This document shows, one piece after another, positions 1 through 8,083 of a stretch of DNA of 64,000 bases. The DNA is from Variovorax davisae (GTDB taxonomy: Bacteria > Pseudomonadota > Gammaproteobacteria > Burkholderiales > Burkholderiaceae_C): positions 62,001 through 126,000 of the forward strand of contig NZ_JASZYS010000012.1 of NCBI RefSeq assembly GCF_030316845.1, read 5' to 3'. Position numbers and translations under genes: made by a program. The stretch's first letter is position 1, and each line of letters starts with the position of its first letter. The notes beneath the pieces are model-generated. The model made no database searches, was not told the DNA's origin, and saw nothing but the letters and a program-made list of their open reading frames with translations.

Positions 1-215
1 GCGATCAGGATCGCCAGCACCAGGCCGACGATCGCGATGGTGCGGTACTGCTTCGCGAGGTAGGCCGCGGCGCCGGTCTGGATCGCGGCCGCGATCTCCT
101 GCATTCGGGCATTGCCCGGGTCTTTCGCGAGGATCCAGCTGCGCGCCCAGAAGCCATAAGCCACGGCCACCAAGCCGCAGACGATGGCGAGGACGAGAGG
201 GGTGTTGCCAGTCAT
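1..215 (-). CDS. hppA: Membrane proton-translocating pyrophosphatase, N-terminal part
   Basis: The first 71 codons of a minus-strand gene that runs off the left edge. The protein begins MTGNTPLVLAIVCG, a first membrane helix, then has a loop with AKDPGN and MQEIA followed by AAAYLAKQYRTIA and the start of a second helix. This order (helix, short loop, AYLxxQYxTI) is typical of membrane-integral pyrophosphatases, which couple PPi hydrolysis to H+ or Na+ pumping across the inner membrane. The ion and the potassium dependence cannot be read from this fragment. The ATG at 213-215 has a GGAGA ribosome site just upstream. The gene is divergent from ppa, which hydrolyses the same substrate in the cytosol. 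Confidence 0.88.
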   Translation of the reverse strand, partial: MTGNTPLVLAIVCGLVAVAYGFWARSWILAKDPGNARMQEIAAAIQTGAAAYLAKQYRTIAIVGLVLAILI

Positions 216-464
216 GCTTCTCCAGTTCGTTCGTTGTAACTAATGGAGACGAAAGCCGGACCCGGTGCGCAACGCGTACGGGACAGTGCTTCCGCCGCGT
301 TGCTTCCTCGAAGCCCCGGTGCCGCGAAGGGCAGGGACCGATTGGCCAACGTGGGCAATTTACAGGCAAAAACGGCTTTGTGTGCGACCGTCCGGTGACA
401 TGGAAAGTAAACTTCGGGTTTGTCCGCATCCCGATAACACTTTCAACTACTCCAAAGACAGACC

Positions 465-992
465 ATGTCCCTCGGCCAAGTTTCCCCCGGCAAAGACGCC
501 CCCGAAGCCTTCAATGTCGTCATCGAGATCCCGATGAACGCCGACCCGATCAAGTACGAAGTCGACAAGGAGTCGGGCGCGATCTTCGTCGACCGCTTCA
601 TGACCACCGCGATGCACTACCCGACCAACTACGGCTACGTGCCGCAGACGCTGTCGGGCGATGGCGATCCGGTCGACGTGCTGGTGATCACGCCCTGGGC
701 GCTGGTGCCCGGCGTGGTGGTGCCGTGCCGCCCGATCGGCATCCTGATGATGGAAGACGAGGCCGGTGTCGACGGCAAGGTGCTGGCCGTGCCGACCACC
801 AAGGTGCTGCCGATCTACAGCCACTGGAAGACGGTGGAAGACGTGAACCCGATGCGCCTGAAGGCCATCACGCACTTCTTCGAGCACTACAAGGACCTGG
901 AGGCCGGCAAGTGGGTCAAGGTGCTGGGCTGGGAAGGCATCGATGCCGCCAAGAAGGAAATCATGGACGGCATCGCCAACTACAAGAAGTAA
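465..992 (+). CDS. ppa: Inorganic pyrophosphatase (family I, soluble)
   Basis: Hydrolyses cytosolic PPi to phosphate, which pulls biosynthetic reactions forward. At 175 residues it matches the length of the E. coli enzyme (176). The family signature with metal-binding aspartates is visible as DGDPVDV, preceded by the conserved NYGYVPQTL. Further conserved segments are KVLAVP and the C-terminal AKKEI helix. No strong Shine-Dalgarno precedes the ATG; the closest is AAAGACA. A strong intrinsic terminator follows 20 bases after the stop, so the gene is probably a single transcription unit. The 249 bases separating it from the divergent hppA gene contain no other feature I can support and must hold both promoters. 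Confidence 0.97.
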   Translation: MSLGQVSPGKDAPEAFNVVIEIPMNADPIKYEVDKESGAIFVDRFMTTAMHYPTNYGYVPQTLSGDGDPVDVLVITPWALVPGVVVPCRPIGILMMEDEAGVDGKVLAVPTTKVLPIYSHWKTVEDVNPMRLKAITHFFEHYKDLEAGKWVKVLGWEGIDAAKKEIMDGIANYKK

Positions 993-1013
993 ACGACGCC
1001 GTTTCGAGATCGA

Positions 1014-1045
1014 CGCCTCGCGGTGCCTGCCGCGAGGCGTTTTTT
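1014..1045 (+). terminator. Rho-independent terminator of ppa
   Basis: A perfect 10-bp stem, CGCCTCGCGG (1014-1023) with CCGCGAGGCG (1030-1039), a six-base loop and a run of six T (1040-1045). The T-run touches the stop codon of the converging minus-strand gene. Confidence 0.93.
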
Positions 1046-2226
1046 CATGGGGGTTCGGGGTGGCGGAACGGGCTGCGTTCGCCCAGGTGGTCCAGGTAGT
1101 TCTCGATGCCCGCGCCCTCGCGCTCGAGAAAGCGCTCGACCGCATCGGCGAAGGCCGGGTGGGCCAGCCAGTGGGCGCTGGTGGTGCGCACCGGCATCAG
1201 CGCGCGCGCCATCTTGTGCTCGCCCTGGGCGCCGCCTTCGAAGCGACGCACGCCGTGCTCGATGCACCACTGCAGCGGCTGGTAGTAGCAGGCCTCGAAA
1301 TGCAGGCAGTCGACCCGTTCGAGCGCGCCCCAGTAGCGGCCGTAGGCGACCCGTGGCGCCGGCGAGTCGTCCACGCCGCCGGGCCCGGCCGCGAGCGCGA
1401 TCAGGCTGGCCGCGATCGGCTTGCCGTCGCGCTCGGCGATGAACAGCAGCCAGGCCTCGGGCATGTCGGCGGCCATGCGGTGGAAGAAGTCGCGGTTCAG
1501 GTAGGGCGGGTTGCCGTGCTCGCGGTAGGTGCGGGCATAGCAGCGATAGAAGAAATCCCAGTCGGCCGCGCGAATGTCGCTGCCGCGCGACCAGCGGAAG
1601 GAGACGCCGGCATCGCGCACCTTGCGGCGCTCCTGGCGGATCTTCTTGCGCTTGTCGTGGGCGAGGCTGGCGAGGAAGGCGTCGAAGTCCTGCCAATCGG
1701 CGTTGTGCCAGTGGAACTGGACCGTATGGCGCAGCATCAGGCCGGCTTCCGAACAGGCGGCGATGTCCTCGTCGGCGCCGAACAGCAGGTGCAGCGACGA
1801 CAGTTCTTCCTCCTTGCACCAGGCGACCAGGGCCTGCACCAGCAAGGCGCGGCTCTCGGCATCGCGGGCCAGCAGGCGCGCCCCCGGCACCGGCGTGAAG
1901 GGCACCGCGCAGACCGCCTTCGGGTAGTAGGCCAGCCCGTGCTGGTCGTAGGCGTTGGCCCAGGCCCAGTCGAAAACGTACTCGCCGTACGAGTGGTCCT
2001 TGACGTAGAGCGGGCAGGCCGCCATCAACCGCTTGCCGCGCCACAGCGTGACGAACTGCGGCGTCCAGCCGCTCGCCGGCGAGGCGCTGGCGCTGGCATC
2101 GAGCGCAGCCAGGTAGGCGTGGCGCGGGAAGGGGGAGGGCGCAGGCTGCAGGGCCAGCAGCGCGTCCCAGTCGGCGGCGTCGATCTCGGACGGCGAACGG
2201 TGGATGCGGACGATCGGCGTGGTCAA
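1045..2226 (-). CDS. GNAT/FemAB-like acetyltransferase family protein (DUF482 type)
   Basis: A 393-residue protein resembling the peptidogalycan biosynthesis/DUF482 family, which has a GNAT-like fold; its substrate is unknown. Visible family segments are HAYLAALDAS near the N-terminus, AYDQHGLAYYPK, the charged HDKRKKIRQERRKV in the middle, and RFEGGAQGEHKMARAL near the C-terminus. There is no ATG near the natural N-terminus. The best start is TTG at 2224-2226, giving MTTPIVRIHRS, only 10 bases after the stop of the upstream EamA gene; no clear Shine-Dalgarno is visible, so translation may be coupled to that gene. An open frame continues further upstream but overlaps the EamA gene. The acetyltransferase role is inferred from fold membership only. 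Confidence 0.8.
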   Translation of the reverse strand: MTTPIVRIHRSPSEIDAADWDALLALQPAPSPFPRHAYLAALDASASASPASGWTPQFVTLWRGKRLMAACPLYVKDHSYGEYVFDWAWANAYDQHGLAYYPKAVCAVPFTPVPGARLLARDAESRALLVQALVAWCKEEELSSLHLLFGADEDIAACSEAGLMLRHTVQFHWHNADWQDFDAFLASLAHDKRKKIRQERRKVRDAGVSFRWSRGSDIRAADWDFFYRCYARTYREHGNPPYLNRDFFHRMAADMPEAWLLFIAERDGKPIAASLIALAAGPGGVDDSPAPRVAYGRYWGALERVDCLHFEACYYQPLQWCIEHGVRRFEGGAQGEHKMARALMPVRTTSAHWLAHPAFADAVERFLEREGAGIENYLDHLGERSPFRHPEPP

Positions 2227-2236
2227 GGGCGTGGGG

Positions 2237-3178
2237 TCAGCGTTGCTTGCCGGGTCCGAAGGACTCGGCGATGTAGATGCCGCCCAGCACCAGCGCCAAG
2301 GCGAGCGCATGGTAGGCCGACAGCGGCTCGCCGAGGACCAGCACCGCCAGCAGCGGGCCGAAGATCGGCACCAGGTTCAGAAACAGCCCGGCGCGCGCCG
2401 GCCCGATCGCCGCCACCGCCTGGATGAAGAAGATCTGCGAGACGAAACTCGGCAGCAGGCCGATGAAGACGATCAGGGCGAGGCCGGTGGCGGTCGGCAT
2501 GAAGAAGTGGCCGGTCGCGATCTCGGCCACCACCAGCGGCACCGAGGTCAGTGCCGCCACCGCCGCCATCGCGGCGAAGAAGACGATGGCCGGCACCGCC
2601 GGCCGGTTGCGCAGCCCGAGCGCATAGCCGGCGTAGAGCATGCACGCCAGCACGATCCAGACGTCGCCGATGTTGAAGGCGAGGCCGGCCAGCAGCGCGA
2701 ACTGCCCGCGCGACGCCACGACCACGATGCCGGTCAGCGTCACCAGCACGCCGACGATCTGCAGCAGGCCGATGCGGCTGCCGAAGAAGACGAAGCCACC
2801 CAGCAGCACGAGCACCGGAATGGTGCCCTGGATGATTGCGATGTTGATGGCGGTGGTGTGATGCGCCGCGGCGTAGAAGAGCGCGTTGAAGCCGGTGAAG
2901 CCGAGCGTGCCCATCAAGGCGATGGGCCGCCAGGACGGCCGCAAGGCCCGCCAGTGCGTCGAGATATCGCGCCGCGAACTCAGGGCCAGGGCGAGGCAGC
3001 AGACGATCCAGCGCGAGAAGGTCAGCATCATCGGCGAGACCTCGCCGACCGCCAGCCGGGCCGCCACGGCATTGGCGCCCCAGATCAGCGTCGCCAGCAC
3101 CAGCAGCAGGTAGGCCCTACCCTGGGGCCGGGGCGCAACGGCGTCGGAGAAGCTGGGGGAAGAAGAACCTGTGCGCAT
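2237..3178 (-). CDS. EamA/DMT-family inner-membrane transporter
   Basis: A 313-residue membrane protein with about ten hydrophobic segments and the duplicated EamA layout (two five-helix halves). The first half begins LVLATLIWGANAVAARLAV, and the second ends with FGPLLAVLVLGEPLSAYHALA, the usual EamA C-terminal pattern. Members export or import small metabolites such as amino acids or nucleosides; the substrate cannot be told from sequence. The start is ATG at 3176-3178 (MRTGSSSPSFS). A longer frame upstream adds a poor, arginine-rich extension. It is the first gene of a likely two-gene unit with the acetyltransferase-like gene. Confidence 0.88.
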   Translation of the reverse strand: MRTGSSSPSFSDAVAPRPQGRAYLLLVLATLIWGANAVAARLAVGEVSPMMLTFSRWIVCCLALALSSRRDISTHWRALRPSWRPIALMGTLGFTGFNALFYAAAHHTTAINIAIIQGTIPVLVLLGGFVFFGSRIGLLQIVGVLVTLTGIVVVASRGQFALLAGLAFNIGDVWIVLACMLYAGYALGLRNRPAVPAIVFFAAMAAVAALTSVPLVVAEIATGHFFMPTATGLALIVFIGLLPSFVSQIFFIQAVAAIGPARAGLFLNLVPIFGPLLAVLVLGEPLSAYHALALALVLGGIYIAESFGPGKQR

Positions 3179-3285
3179 CGCCCGTCGAGGGTAACAGCCC
3201 GCGTCGAGGCGTGTGGAACGCGGTCCGCAAGCCATGGGATTCGAAGGCCGATGACATAATCGACCAGCCTTTTTTCTACATCGAC

Positions 3286-4980
3286 ATGACCCTGAAACTC
3301 GCCATCGCGCAGCTCAATTTCGTCGTGGGCGACCTCGGCGGCAACGCCCGCAGGATCGTCGACGCGGCCCGCGACGCCTACGGCCAGGGGGCGCGCCTGC
3401 TGCTCACGCCCGAACTGTCGATTTGCGGCTATGCCGCCGAGGACATGTTCCTGCGGCCGGCTTTCGTCACGGCCTGCGACGACGCGGTGCGTGCCGTGGC
3501 CGCCGAGCTCGCCGACCTCGACGGCATGGTGGTGGTGGTGGGGCATCCCACGGGCGGCAGCCTGCGCAGCCGGTCGGTCGCGGTGCAACTGCGCCACAAC
3601 GCCGCCAGCGTGCTGAGCGAGGGCCGCATCCTCGACACCTACGCGAAGCGCGAACTGCCGAACTACCAGGTGTTCGACGAGCGCCGCTACTTCACGCCGG
3701 GCGAAGGCGTTTGCGTCTTCGAGGCCGGCGGCATCCAGGTCGGCCTGCTGATCTGCGAGGACGCCTGGTTCGACGCCCCGGCCCAGCTCGCCAAGGACGG
3801 CGGCGCCGAGATCCTCGCGGTCATCAATGCCTCGCCTTTCCATGTCGGCAAGGAGGGCGAGCGGGTCGCGCGCATGGCCGAGCGCGCCACCGCGGTGGGG
3901 CTGCCGCTGGTCTACGCGCACCTGGTGGGCGGGCAGGACGAGGTGGTGTTCGACGGCGCCTCCTTCGCCCTCGAGGCCGACGGCAGCAGGGCCCTGCAGG
4001 CCGAAAGCTTCCAGGAGCGCCTGGTCTTCGCCCAGCTCGAACGGCGCGCGAGCGGCGTCGGCTTCGTGCGCGGCGAGGCCGCCGTCGCCGCCCCGCGCGC
4101 GCCCGAGGCCCAGCTCTGGGATGCGCTGGTCGTGGGCGTGCGCGACTACATCGGCAAGAACGGATTCCCGGGCGCCATCCTCGGCCTGTCGGGTGGCATC
4201 GATTCGGCGCTGGTGCTGGCGATCGCGGTCGACGCGCTCGGCAAGGACCGGGTGCGGGCCGTGATGATGCCCTCGCCCTATACGGCCGACATCAGCTGGA
4301 TCGACGCCCGCGACATGGCCAAGCGGCTCGGCGTGCGCTACGACGAGATCTCCATCAAGCACACCTTCGAATCTTTCCGCGGCGCGCTGGCCGAGGAGTT
4401 CAAGGGTCTGGCCGAGGACACGACCGAGGAGAACCTGCAGGCTCGCATCCGCGGCACCCTGCTGATGGCGTTGTCGAACAAGTTCGGCTCGATCGTGCTG
4501 ACCACCGGCAACAAGAGCGAGATGGCGACCGGCTACTGCACGCTGTATGGCGACATGGCGGGCGGCTTCGCGGTCATCAAGGACCTGCTGAAGACCACCG
4601 TGTTCGCCCTCGCGCGCTGGCGCAACGCGCACGACCCCTACGGCACCGGCACCGAGCCGATCCCCGAGCGGATCATCACCCGGCCGCCGAGCGCCGAACT
4701 GCGGCCCGACCAGACCGACCAGGACAGCCTGCCGCCCTACGACATCCTGGACGGCATCCTGGCGCGCTACATGGAGGACGACGAAGGCATCGACGAGATC
4801 ATCGCCGCCGGCTACGAGCGTGCCGTCGTCGAGCGCGTGGCGCGCCTCATCAAGATCAACGAGTACAAAAGGCGCCAGGCGCCGGTGGGTATCCGTGTCA
4901 CCCATCGCAGCTTCGGCAAGGATTGGCGCTACCCTATCACCAGCAAGTTCAACGAAACCGCCGGAAGAAAGACCGTATGA
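3286..4980 (+). CDS. nadE: Glutamine-dependent NAD+ synthetase
   Basis: Makes NAD+ from nicotinate adenine dinucleotide, ATP and glutamine-derived ammonia, the last step of NAD synthesis. The 564 residues contain an N-terminal nitrilase-type glutaminase domain with the catalytic triad visible as E43 (TPELSICGY), K121 (TYAKREL) and C157 (LLICEDAW). A C-terminal synthetase domain carries the ATP pyrophosphatase loop LSGGIDSALVL. The ATG at 3286 starts MTLKLAIAQLNF, the normal N-terminus; an upstream in-frame extension is not homologous. The stop codon TGA overlaps the glnB start (ATGA), so the two are translationally coupled. In other proteobacteria PII proteins have been reported to bind NadE, which would explain the linkage. 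Confidence 0.97.
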   Translation: MTLKLAIAQLNFVVGDLGGNARRIVDAARDAYGQGARLLLTPELSICGYAAEDMFLRPAFVTACDDAVRAVAAELADLDGMVVVVGHPTGGSLRSRSVAVQLRHNAASVLSEGRILDTYAKRELPNYQVFDERRYFTPGEGVCVFEAGGIQVGLLICEDAWFDAPAQLAKDGGAEILAVINASPFHVGKEGERVARMAERATAVGLPLVYAHLVGGQDEVVFDGASFALEADGSRALQAESFQERLVFAQLERRASGVGFVRGEAAVAAPRAPEAQLWDALVVGVRDYIGKNGFPGAILGLSGGIDSALVLAIAVDALGKDRVRAVMMPSPYTADISWIDARDMAKRLGVRYDEISIKHTFESFRGALAEEFKGLAEDTTEENLQARIRGTLLMALSNKFGSIVLTTGNKSEMATGYCTLYGDMAGGFAVIKDLLKTTVFALARWRNAHDPYGTGTEPIPERIITRPPSAELRPDQTDQDSLPPYDILDGILARYMEDDEGIDEIIAAGYERAVVERVARLIKINEYKRRQAPVGIRVTHRSFGKDWRYPITSKFNETAGRKTV

Positions 4981-5315
4981 AGCAAATCACCGCCATCCTC
5001 AAACCGTTCAAGCTCGATGACGTGCGCGAGGCCCTGGCCGAGGTCGGCGTCACCGGACTCACCGTCACCGAGGTCAAGGGTTTCGGCCGCCAGAAGGGAC
5101 ACACCGAGCTCTACCGCGGCGCCGAGTACGTGGTCGACTTCCTGCCGAAGATGCGCGTCGAGGTGGTGGTCAACGAAGCCGACGTCGAGCGCTGCGTCGA
5201 CGCCATCGTCAGCGCCGCGCGCACCGGCAAGATCGGCGACGGCAAGATCTTCGTCACCAACGTCGAACGCGTGGTCCGCATCCGCACCGGCGAAGAAGAC
5301 GAAGCCGCTGTATAG
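4977..5315 (+). CDS. glnB: Nitrogen regulatory protein PII
   Basis: The 112-residue trimeric PII signal protein senses 2-oxoglutarate, ATP/ADP and, through uridylylation, glutamine status. The sequence begins MKQITAILKPFKLDDV. The T-loop carries the uridylylation target Tyr51 in GAEYVVDF, and the C-terminal signature appears as TGKIGDGKIFV. It overlaps nadE by four bases. Whether it should be called GlnB or GlnK cannot be settled here: there is no amtB next to it, which favours GlnB. The gene converges on the LOG-family gene with only nine bases between stop codons and no visible terminator. Confidence 0.95.
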   Translation: MKQITAILKPFKLDDVREALAEVGVTGLTVTEVKGFGRQKGHTELYRGAEYVVDFLPKMRVEVVVNEADVERCVDAIVSAARTGKIGDGKIFVTNVERVVRIRTGEEDEAAV

Positions 5316-5324
5316 GTTCGCCCG

Positions 5325-5918
5325 CTAGAGGACTTCGGCGAGCTTGTCGCCCTTGGGATGCTGCCTGGCTTCTTCGGCCAGGGCCTCGAGCAGGGCGCCG
5401 GTGTCGGTGCCGGTGCGCACCAGGGTCATCTGCCAGTCGTTCATGAAGCCCGTGCGGACGCTCTCCGCCAGGAACGCCAGCATGCCGTCGTAGTAGCCGC
5501 CGGCGTTCAGGATGCCGACCGGCTTGTCGTGGTAGCCGAGCTGGCGCCAGGTCCAGATCTCGAACAGTTCCTCGAAGGTGCCGATGCCGCCGGGCAAGGC
5601 CAGGAAGGCGTCGGCGCGTTCGCCCATCATGGCCTTGCGCTCGTGCATGGTGTCGACCACGTGCAGTTCGTCGCTCTGGCGGTTGGCGAGTTCCTTGTCG
5701 ACCAGGGCCTTGGGAATGATGCCGACCACCCGGCCGCCGGCCGCGCGGGTGGCCTCGGCCACGCTGCCCATGAGGCCGGTGCGGCCGCCGCCGTAGACCA
5801 GCTGGCCGCCGCGCTCGCCGATCCAGCGGCCGACCGCCTGCGCCACGGCGGTGAATTCGGGACGCTCGCCGGGACGCGAGCCGCAATAGACGCAAATCGA
5901 AAAAGAGGGGGAAGTCAT
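5325..5918 (-). CDS. LOG-family protein (TIGR00730), nucleoside monophosphate phosphoribohydrolase
   Basis: A 197-residue Rossmann-fold protein with the LOG-family motif PGGIGTFEELFE and the N-terminal CVYCGSRPG. Related enzymes hydrolyse N6-substituted AMP to release cytokinin bases; in bacteria the normal substrate is often unknown, and PpnN-type members cleave purine nucleotides. The ATG at 5916-5918 (MTSPSFS) is preferred; another in-frame ATG at 5928-5930 would add four residues. It is the last gene of the minus-strand operon that begins with the sigma factor, 8-20 bases after dgkA depending on the start. Confidence 0.9.
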   Translation of the reverse strand: MTSPSFSICVYCGSRPGERPEFTAVAQAVGRWIGERGGQLVYGGGRTGLMGSVAEATRAAGGRVVGIIPKALVDKELANRQSDELHVVDTMHERKAMMGERADAFLALPGGIGTFEELFEIWTWRQLGYHDKPVGILNAGGYYDGMLAFLAESVRTGFMNDWQMTLVRTGTDTGALLEALAEEARQHPKGDKLAEVL

Positions 5919-5937
5919 GCCCCCGATCATGCCGCGC

Positions 5938-6327
5938 CTAGATGAACCTTTGCCATAAAGCGGCCAGCCAGACGCCAGCGCACAGCAGGATCGACAGCAG
6001 CACGGCCGCGCTGCCCAGGTCCTTGGCGGCCTTCGACAGCGAATGCCATTCGGGCCCGATGCGGTCGATGGCGGCCTCGATCGCGCTGTTGAGCAGTTCG
6101 ACGATCAGCACCAGCACCACCGTGGCAACCAGCAGCGCCACCTCGACCCAACTGCGGCCGACCCAGAAGGCGGCCGGGACCATCACGACGGCGCAGGCCA
6201 CTTCTTCGCGGAAGGCGGCCTCGCGCCAACCGGCGCGAAAGCCGTTCACCGAGATCAGGGCGGCATGCCAGACGCGCCGGATGCCGCGCCGCAGGGCCTG
6301 CGGATTGACCGGCTCGGAGCCGCTCAT
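5938..6327 (-). CDS. dgkA: Diacylglycerol kinase
   Basis: A 129-residue integral membrane kinase that phosphorylates diacylglycerol to phosphatidate in the inner membrane, recycling the lipid released by glycan-modifying enzymes. Three hydrophobic helices are visible, with the family signature ELLNSAIEAAIDRIG and the following KAAKDLGSAAV, which hold the catalytic Glu and Asn. The amphipathic N-terminal helix (RGIRRVWHAALISVNG) is also typical. The ATG (6325-6327) overlaps the TGA of the RDD gene by four bases, so the two are coupled. Confidence 0.95.
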   Translation of the reverse strand: MSGSEPVNPQALRRGIRRVWHAALISVNGFRAGWREAAFREEVACAVVMVPAAFWVGRSWVEVALLVATVVLVLIVELLNSAIEAAIDRIGPEWHSLSKAAKDLGSAAVLLSILLCAGVWLAALWQRFI

Positions 6328-6875
6328 CGCCGGCTCATCGGCCTGGAGCTGATCAAGCGGGTGCCAGCCCAGGCGTCGTGCCAGAACTGGCGCTCGGGAT
6401 GGAAGCGCGCCAGCAGGGCCCAGACCGCCACCCAGCCGAGGACCAGCACGGCGGCTTCGCCGCCGCCGAGCTTGAAGGGGGCGATGAGCGCGAGCGGCGG
6501 CAGGAACCAGACCCAACTCAGCAGGTAGCGCAGCAGGGCCCGGCCCTGGCTCAGGGCCCGGCCGCGGCGGTCGACCACGCGGATGCCCCAGGTCTTCATC
6601 GCCAGGGTCTGGCCCTTGGCCCAGAAATAGACGAAGTAGACGCCGAAGACGATGAACAGAAAAGCCTGCAGCAGATGCCTCCGCGAATCCATCGCGTCAC
6701 GCATCTGGCCCAGGGTGCTGAACAGCCAGCCGGCGACGAACACCACCGCGAACAGCAGCATGCCTTCGTAGAGCCAGCAGGCCATGCGGCGCCAGAGACC
6801 GGGCGTGGCCGGGGGGGCGGCGTCCTCACCGGCAGCCGCGTGCGGACCGGTCGCGCCGGAGAAACTGGATGCCAT
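6324..6875 (-). CDS. RDD-family membrane protein
   Basis: A 183-residue protein with a short proline/alanine-rich cytoplasmic start, then the RDD domain. The first helix follows LWRRMACWLYEGM, a second lies at LLQAFLFIVFGVYFVYF, then comes the family segment KGQTLAMKTWGIRVVDRRG, followed by two more hydrophobic stretches. RDD proteins are poorly characterised; some act in ion or small-molecule transport. Here it sits between a DUF3106 gene (6 bases upstream) and dgkA (ATGA overlap), so it is part of the sigma-factor operon. No specific function can be assigned. Confidence 0.88.
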   Translation of the reverse strand: MASSFSGATGPHAAAGEDAAPPATPGLWRRMACWLYEGMLLFAVVFVAGWLFSTLGQMRDAMDSRRHLLQAFLFIVFGVYFVYFWAKGQTLAMKTWGIRVVDRRGRALSQGRALLRYLLSWVWFLPPLALIAPFKLGGGEAAVLVLGWVAVWALLARFHPERQFWHDAWAGTRLISSRPMSRR

Positions 6876-6881
6876 CGACGG

Positions 6882-7634
6882 TCAGGGCGCCGACGATGGC
6901 TGTTCGGCTTGGCGAACCGGCGGGGTCGATGCCACCGGCGGCTCCGCAGCGGGTGCGCTGGGGGCGGGCGGCGGGACCTGCGCTTCGGCGGAGACGGGGG
7001 CGGTGGCGGCAGGCACCGGAGCGGCCGGCCGCGCGACGACCATCGGCGCAGCCGGTGGTGCGAGCTGGATGCGCGGCGTGTGCTGAGGGTCGGCACCGGC
7101 CGCGGGCACCGGCGCCAGCTTCTGAAGCGGAACCGGACGGATCGCCGCGGCCGCGCCTGGCGAGGTCGTCGGCGCGCTGGCGGCGAGCCGGCTCTTTTCC
7201 TCGTCGCTGAGGGCCTGGTAGGCCTCCCACTTGGCCTTGCGCTCATCGGCGGGCAGGCGCTTCGCGTCGGCGAAATTGAGCCGCGCCTGGGCTCGCTCCC
7301 GGTTGCTCAGCTTGGCCCACTCTTCCATGCGGCTGTGCAGGATCTCACGGTCCGCGGTCGACATCTCCGCGTAATCGCGCACGATCGCCAGCCATTTGCG
7401 CTTATGGGGCTCGGTCAGCTCGTCCCAGGTGGAAGCCAGGGGCTCCAAGGCCCGCTGCTGGCGCGCGGTCAGGTCGCGCCAGGCCGGCTTGGCCACGGCC
7501 TTGACGGCCGGCGCCACCGCCTTGGCCGGCGGCGCGTCGGCGGGCGGCCCGGCCGCACTCTCGAACGCGACCAGCACCAGCGCGGCCGCGCACAGGACGC
7601 CGGCCGCCGAAGAGAGGGGGAGTGAAGGCAGCAT
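6882..7634 (-). CDS. DUF3106 protein, exported and proline/alanine-rich
   Basis: A 250-residue protein of unknown function. It begins with a signal-peptide-like segment (MLPSLPLSSAAGVLCAAALV). The DUF3106 core follows at about residues 40-140: charged, tryptophan-rich helices with LTARQQRALEPLA, WLAIVRDY, RMEEWAKLSNRERAQAR and KAKWEAYQALSDEEK. The last 100 residues are a low-complexity Pro/Ala/Val tail, likely disordered. The core resembles small periplasmic stress sensors such as CpxP/Spy only in general style (helical, LTxxQ-like motifs); that comparison is inference. It is encoded 14 bases after the DUF3619 gene, and the sigma-factor context suggests an envelope-facing component of a regulatory circuit. 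Confidence 0.82.
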   Translation of the reverse strand: MLPSLPLSSAAGVLCAAALVLVAFESAAGPPADAPPAKAVAPAVKAVAKPAWRDLTARQQRALEPLASTWDELTEPHKRKWLAIVRDYAEMSTADREILHSRMEEWAKLSNRERAQARLNFADAKRLPADERKAKWEAYQALSDEEKSRLAASAPTTSPGAAAAIRPVPLQKLAPVPAAGADPQHTPRIQLAPPAAPMVVARPAAPVPAATAPVSAEAQVPPPAPSAPAAEPPVASTPPVRQAEQPSSAP

Positions 7635-7648
7635 TCGTTGCGGGGGAA

Positions 7649-8083
7649 TCAGCGCTCGCCAGCGTCGCTGGTCTTCAGGAACTGGGCGAAGCCGGGGTCG
7701 GTGTAGGCCGCGGGCGGCAGGTCGTCGGTCAGGAGCGCCGAGTCGACTTCCGCCAGTTCGTCGGTTCGGCGTTCTTCCTGGATCACGCTGATCGCCATCA
7801 GGCCCGCCGCCAGCGCGACCAGCGGCACCACCGAGCCGATGCGCGTCCACCAGCCGCCCCCCAGCACGGCGGCGCGGCCGCTGGCGACCACCACCGGGGC
7901 CGTTCGGAGTTCCGGCACGGTCTTGCGGCGGGCCACGGCCTGCACGCGGGCCGCGCGCAGGCGCTCGCCGACCTCGTGCGAGAGATCGAGGTTGCCGGCG
8001 GACAGGCGCGCGGCGACCCGGCGGCCGAATTGCTCTTCGAAGGCAACGGCGGACCCTGGCGGGGCGGTGTTTGTTGGTTTCAT
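7649..8083 (-). CDS. DUF3619 protein, single-pass membrane, possible anti-sigma factor
   Basis: A 144-residue protein of a family without known function. The N-terminal ~75 residues are hydrophilic and helical (EEQFGRRVAARLSAGNLDLS, GERLRAARVQAVAR). A single hydrophobic segment follows at about 79-97 (IGSVVPLVALAAGLMAIS), then a short acidic tail (residues 98-144, EVDSALLTDDLPPAAYTDP). This topology, cytoplasmic helical domain plus one helix plus small periplasmic tail, is that of many membrane anti-sigma factors, and the ATG overlaps the sigma-factor stop (ATGA). No anti-sigma motif such as the zinc-binding HxxxCxxC is present, so that role is a hypothesis from position and topology. Confidence 0.85.
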   Translation of the reverse strand: MKPTNTAPPGSAVAFEEQFGRRVAARLSAGNLDLSHEVGERLRAARVQAVARRKTVPELRTAPVVVASGRAAVLGGGWWTRIGSVVPLVALAAGLMAISVIQEERRTDELAEVDSALLTDDLPPAAYTDPGFAQFLKTSDAGER

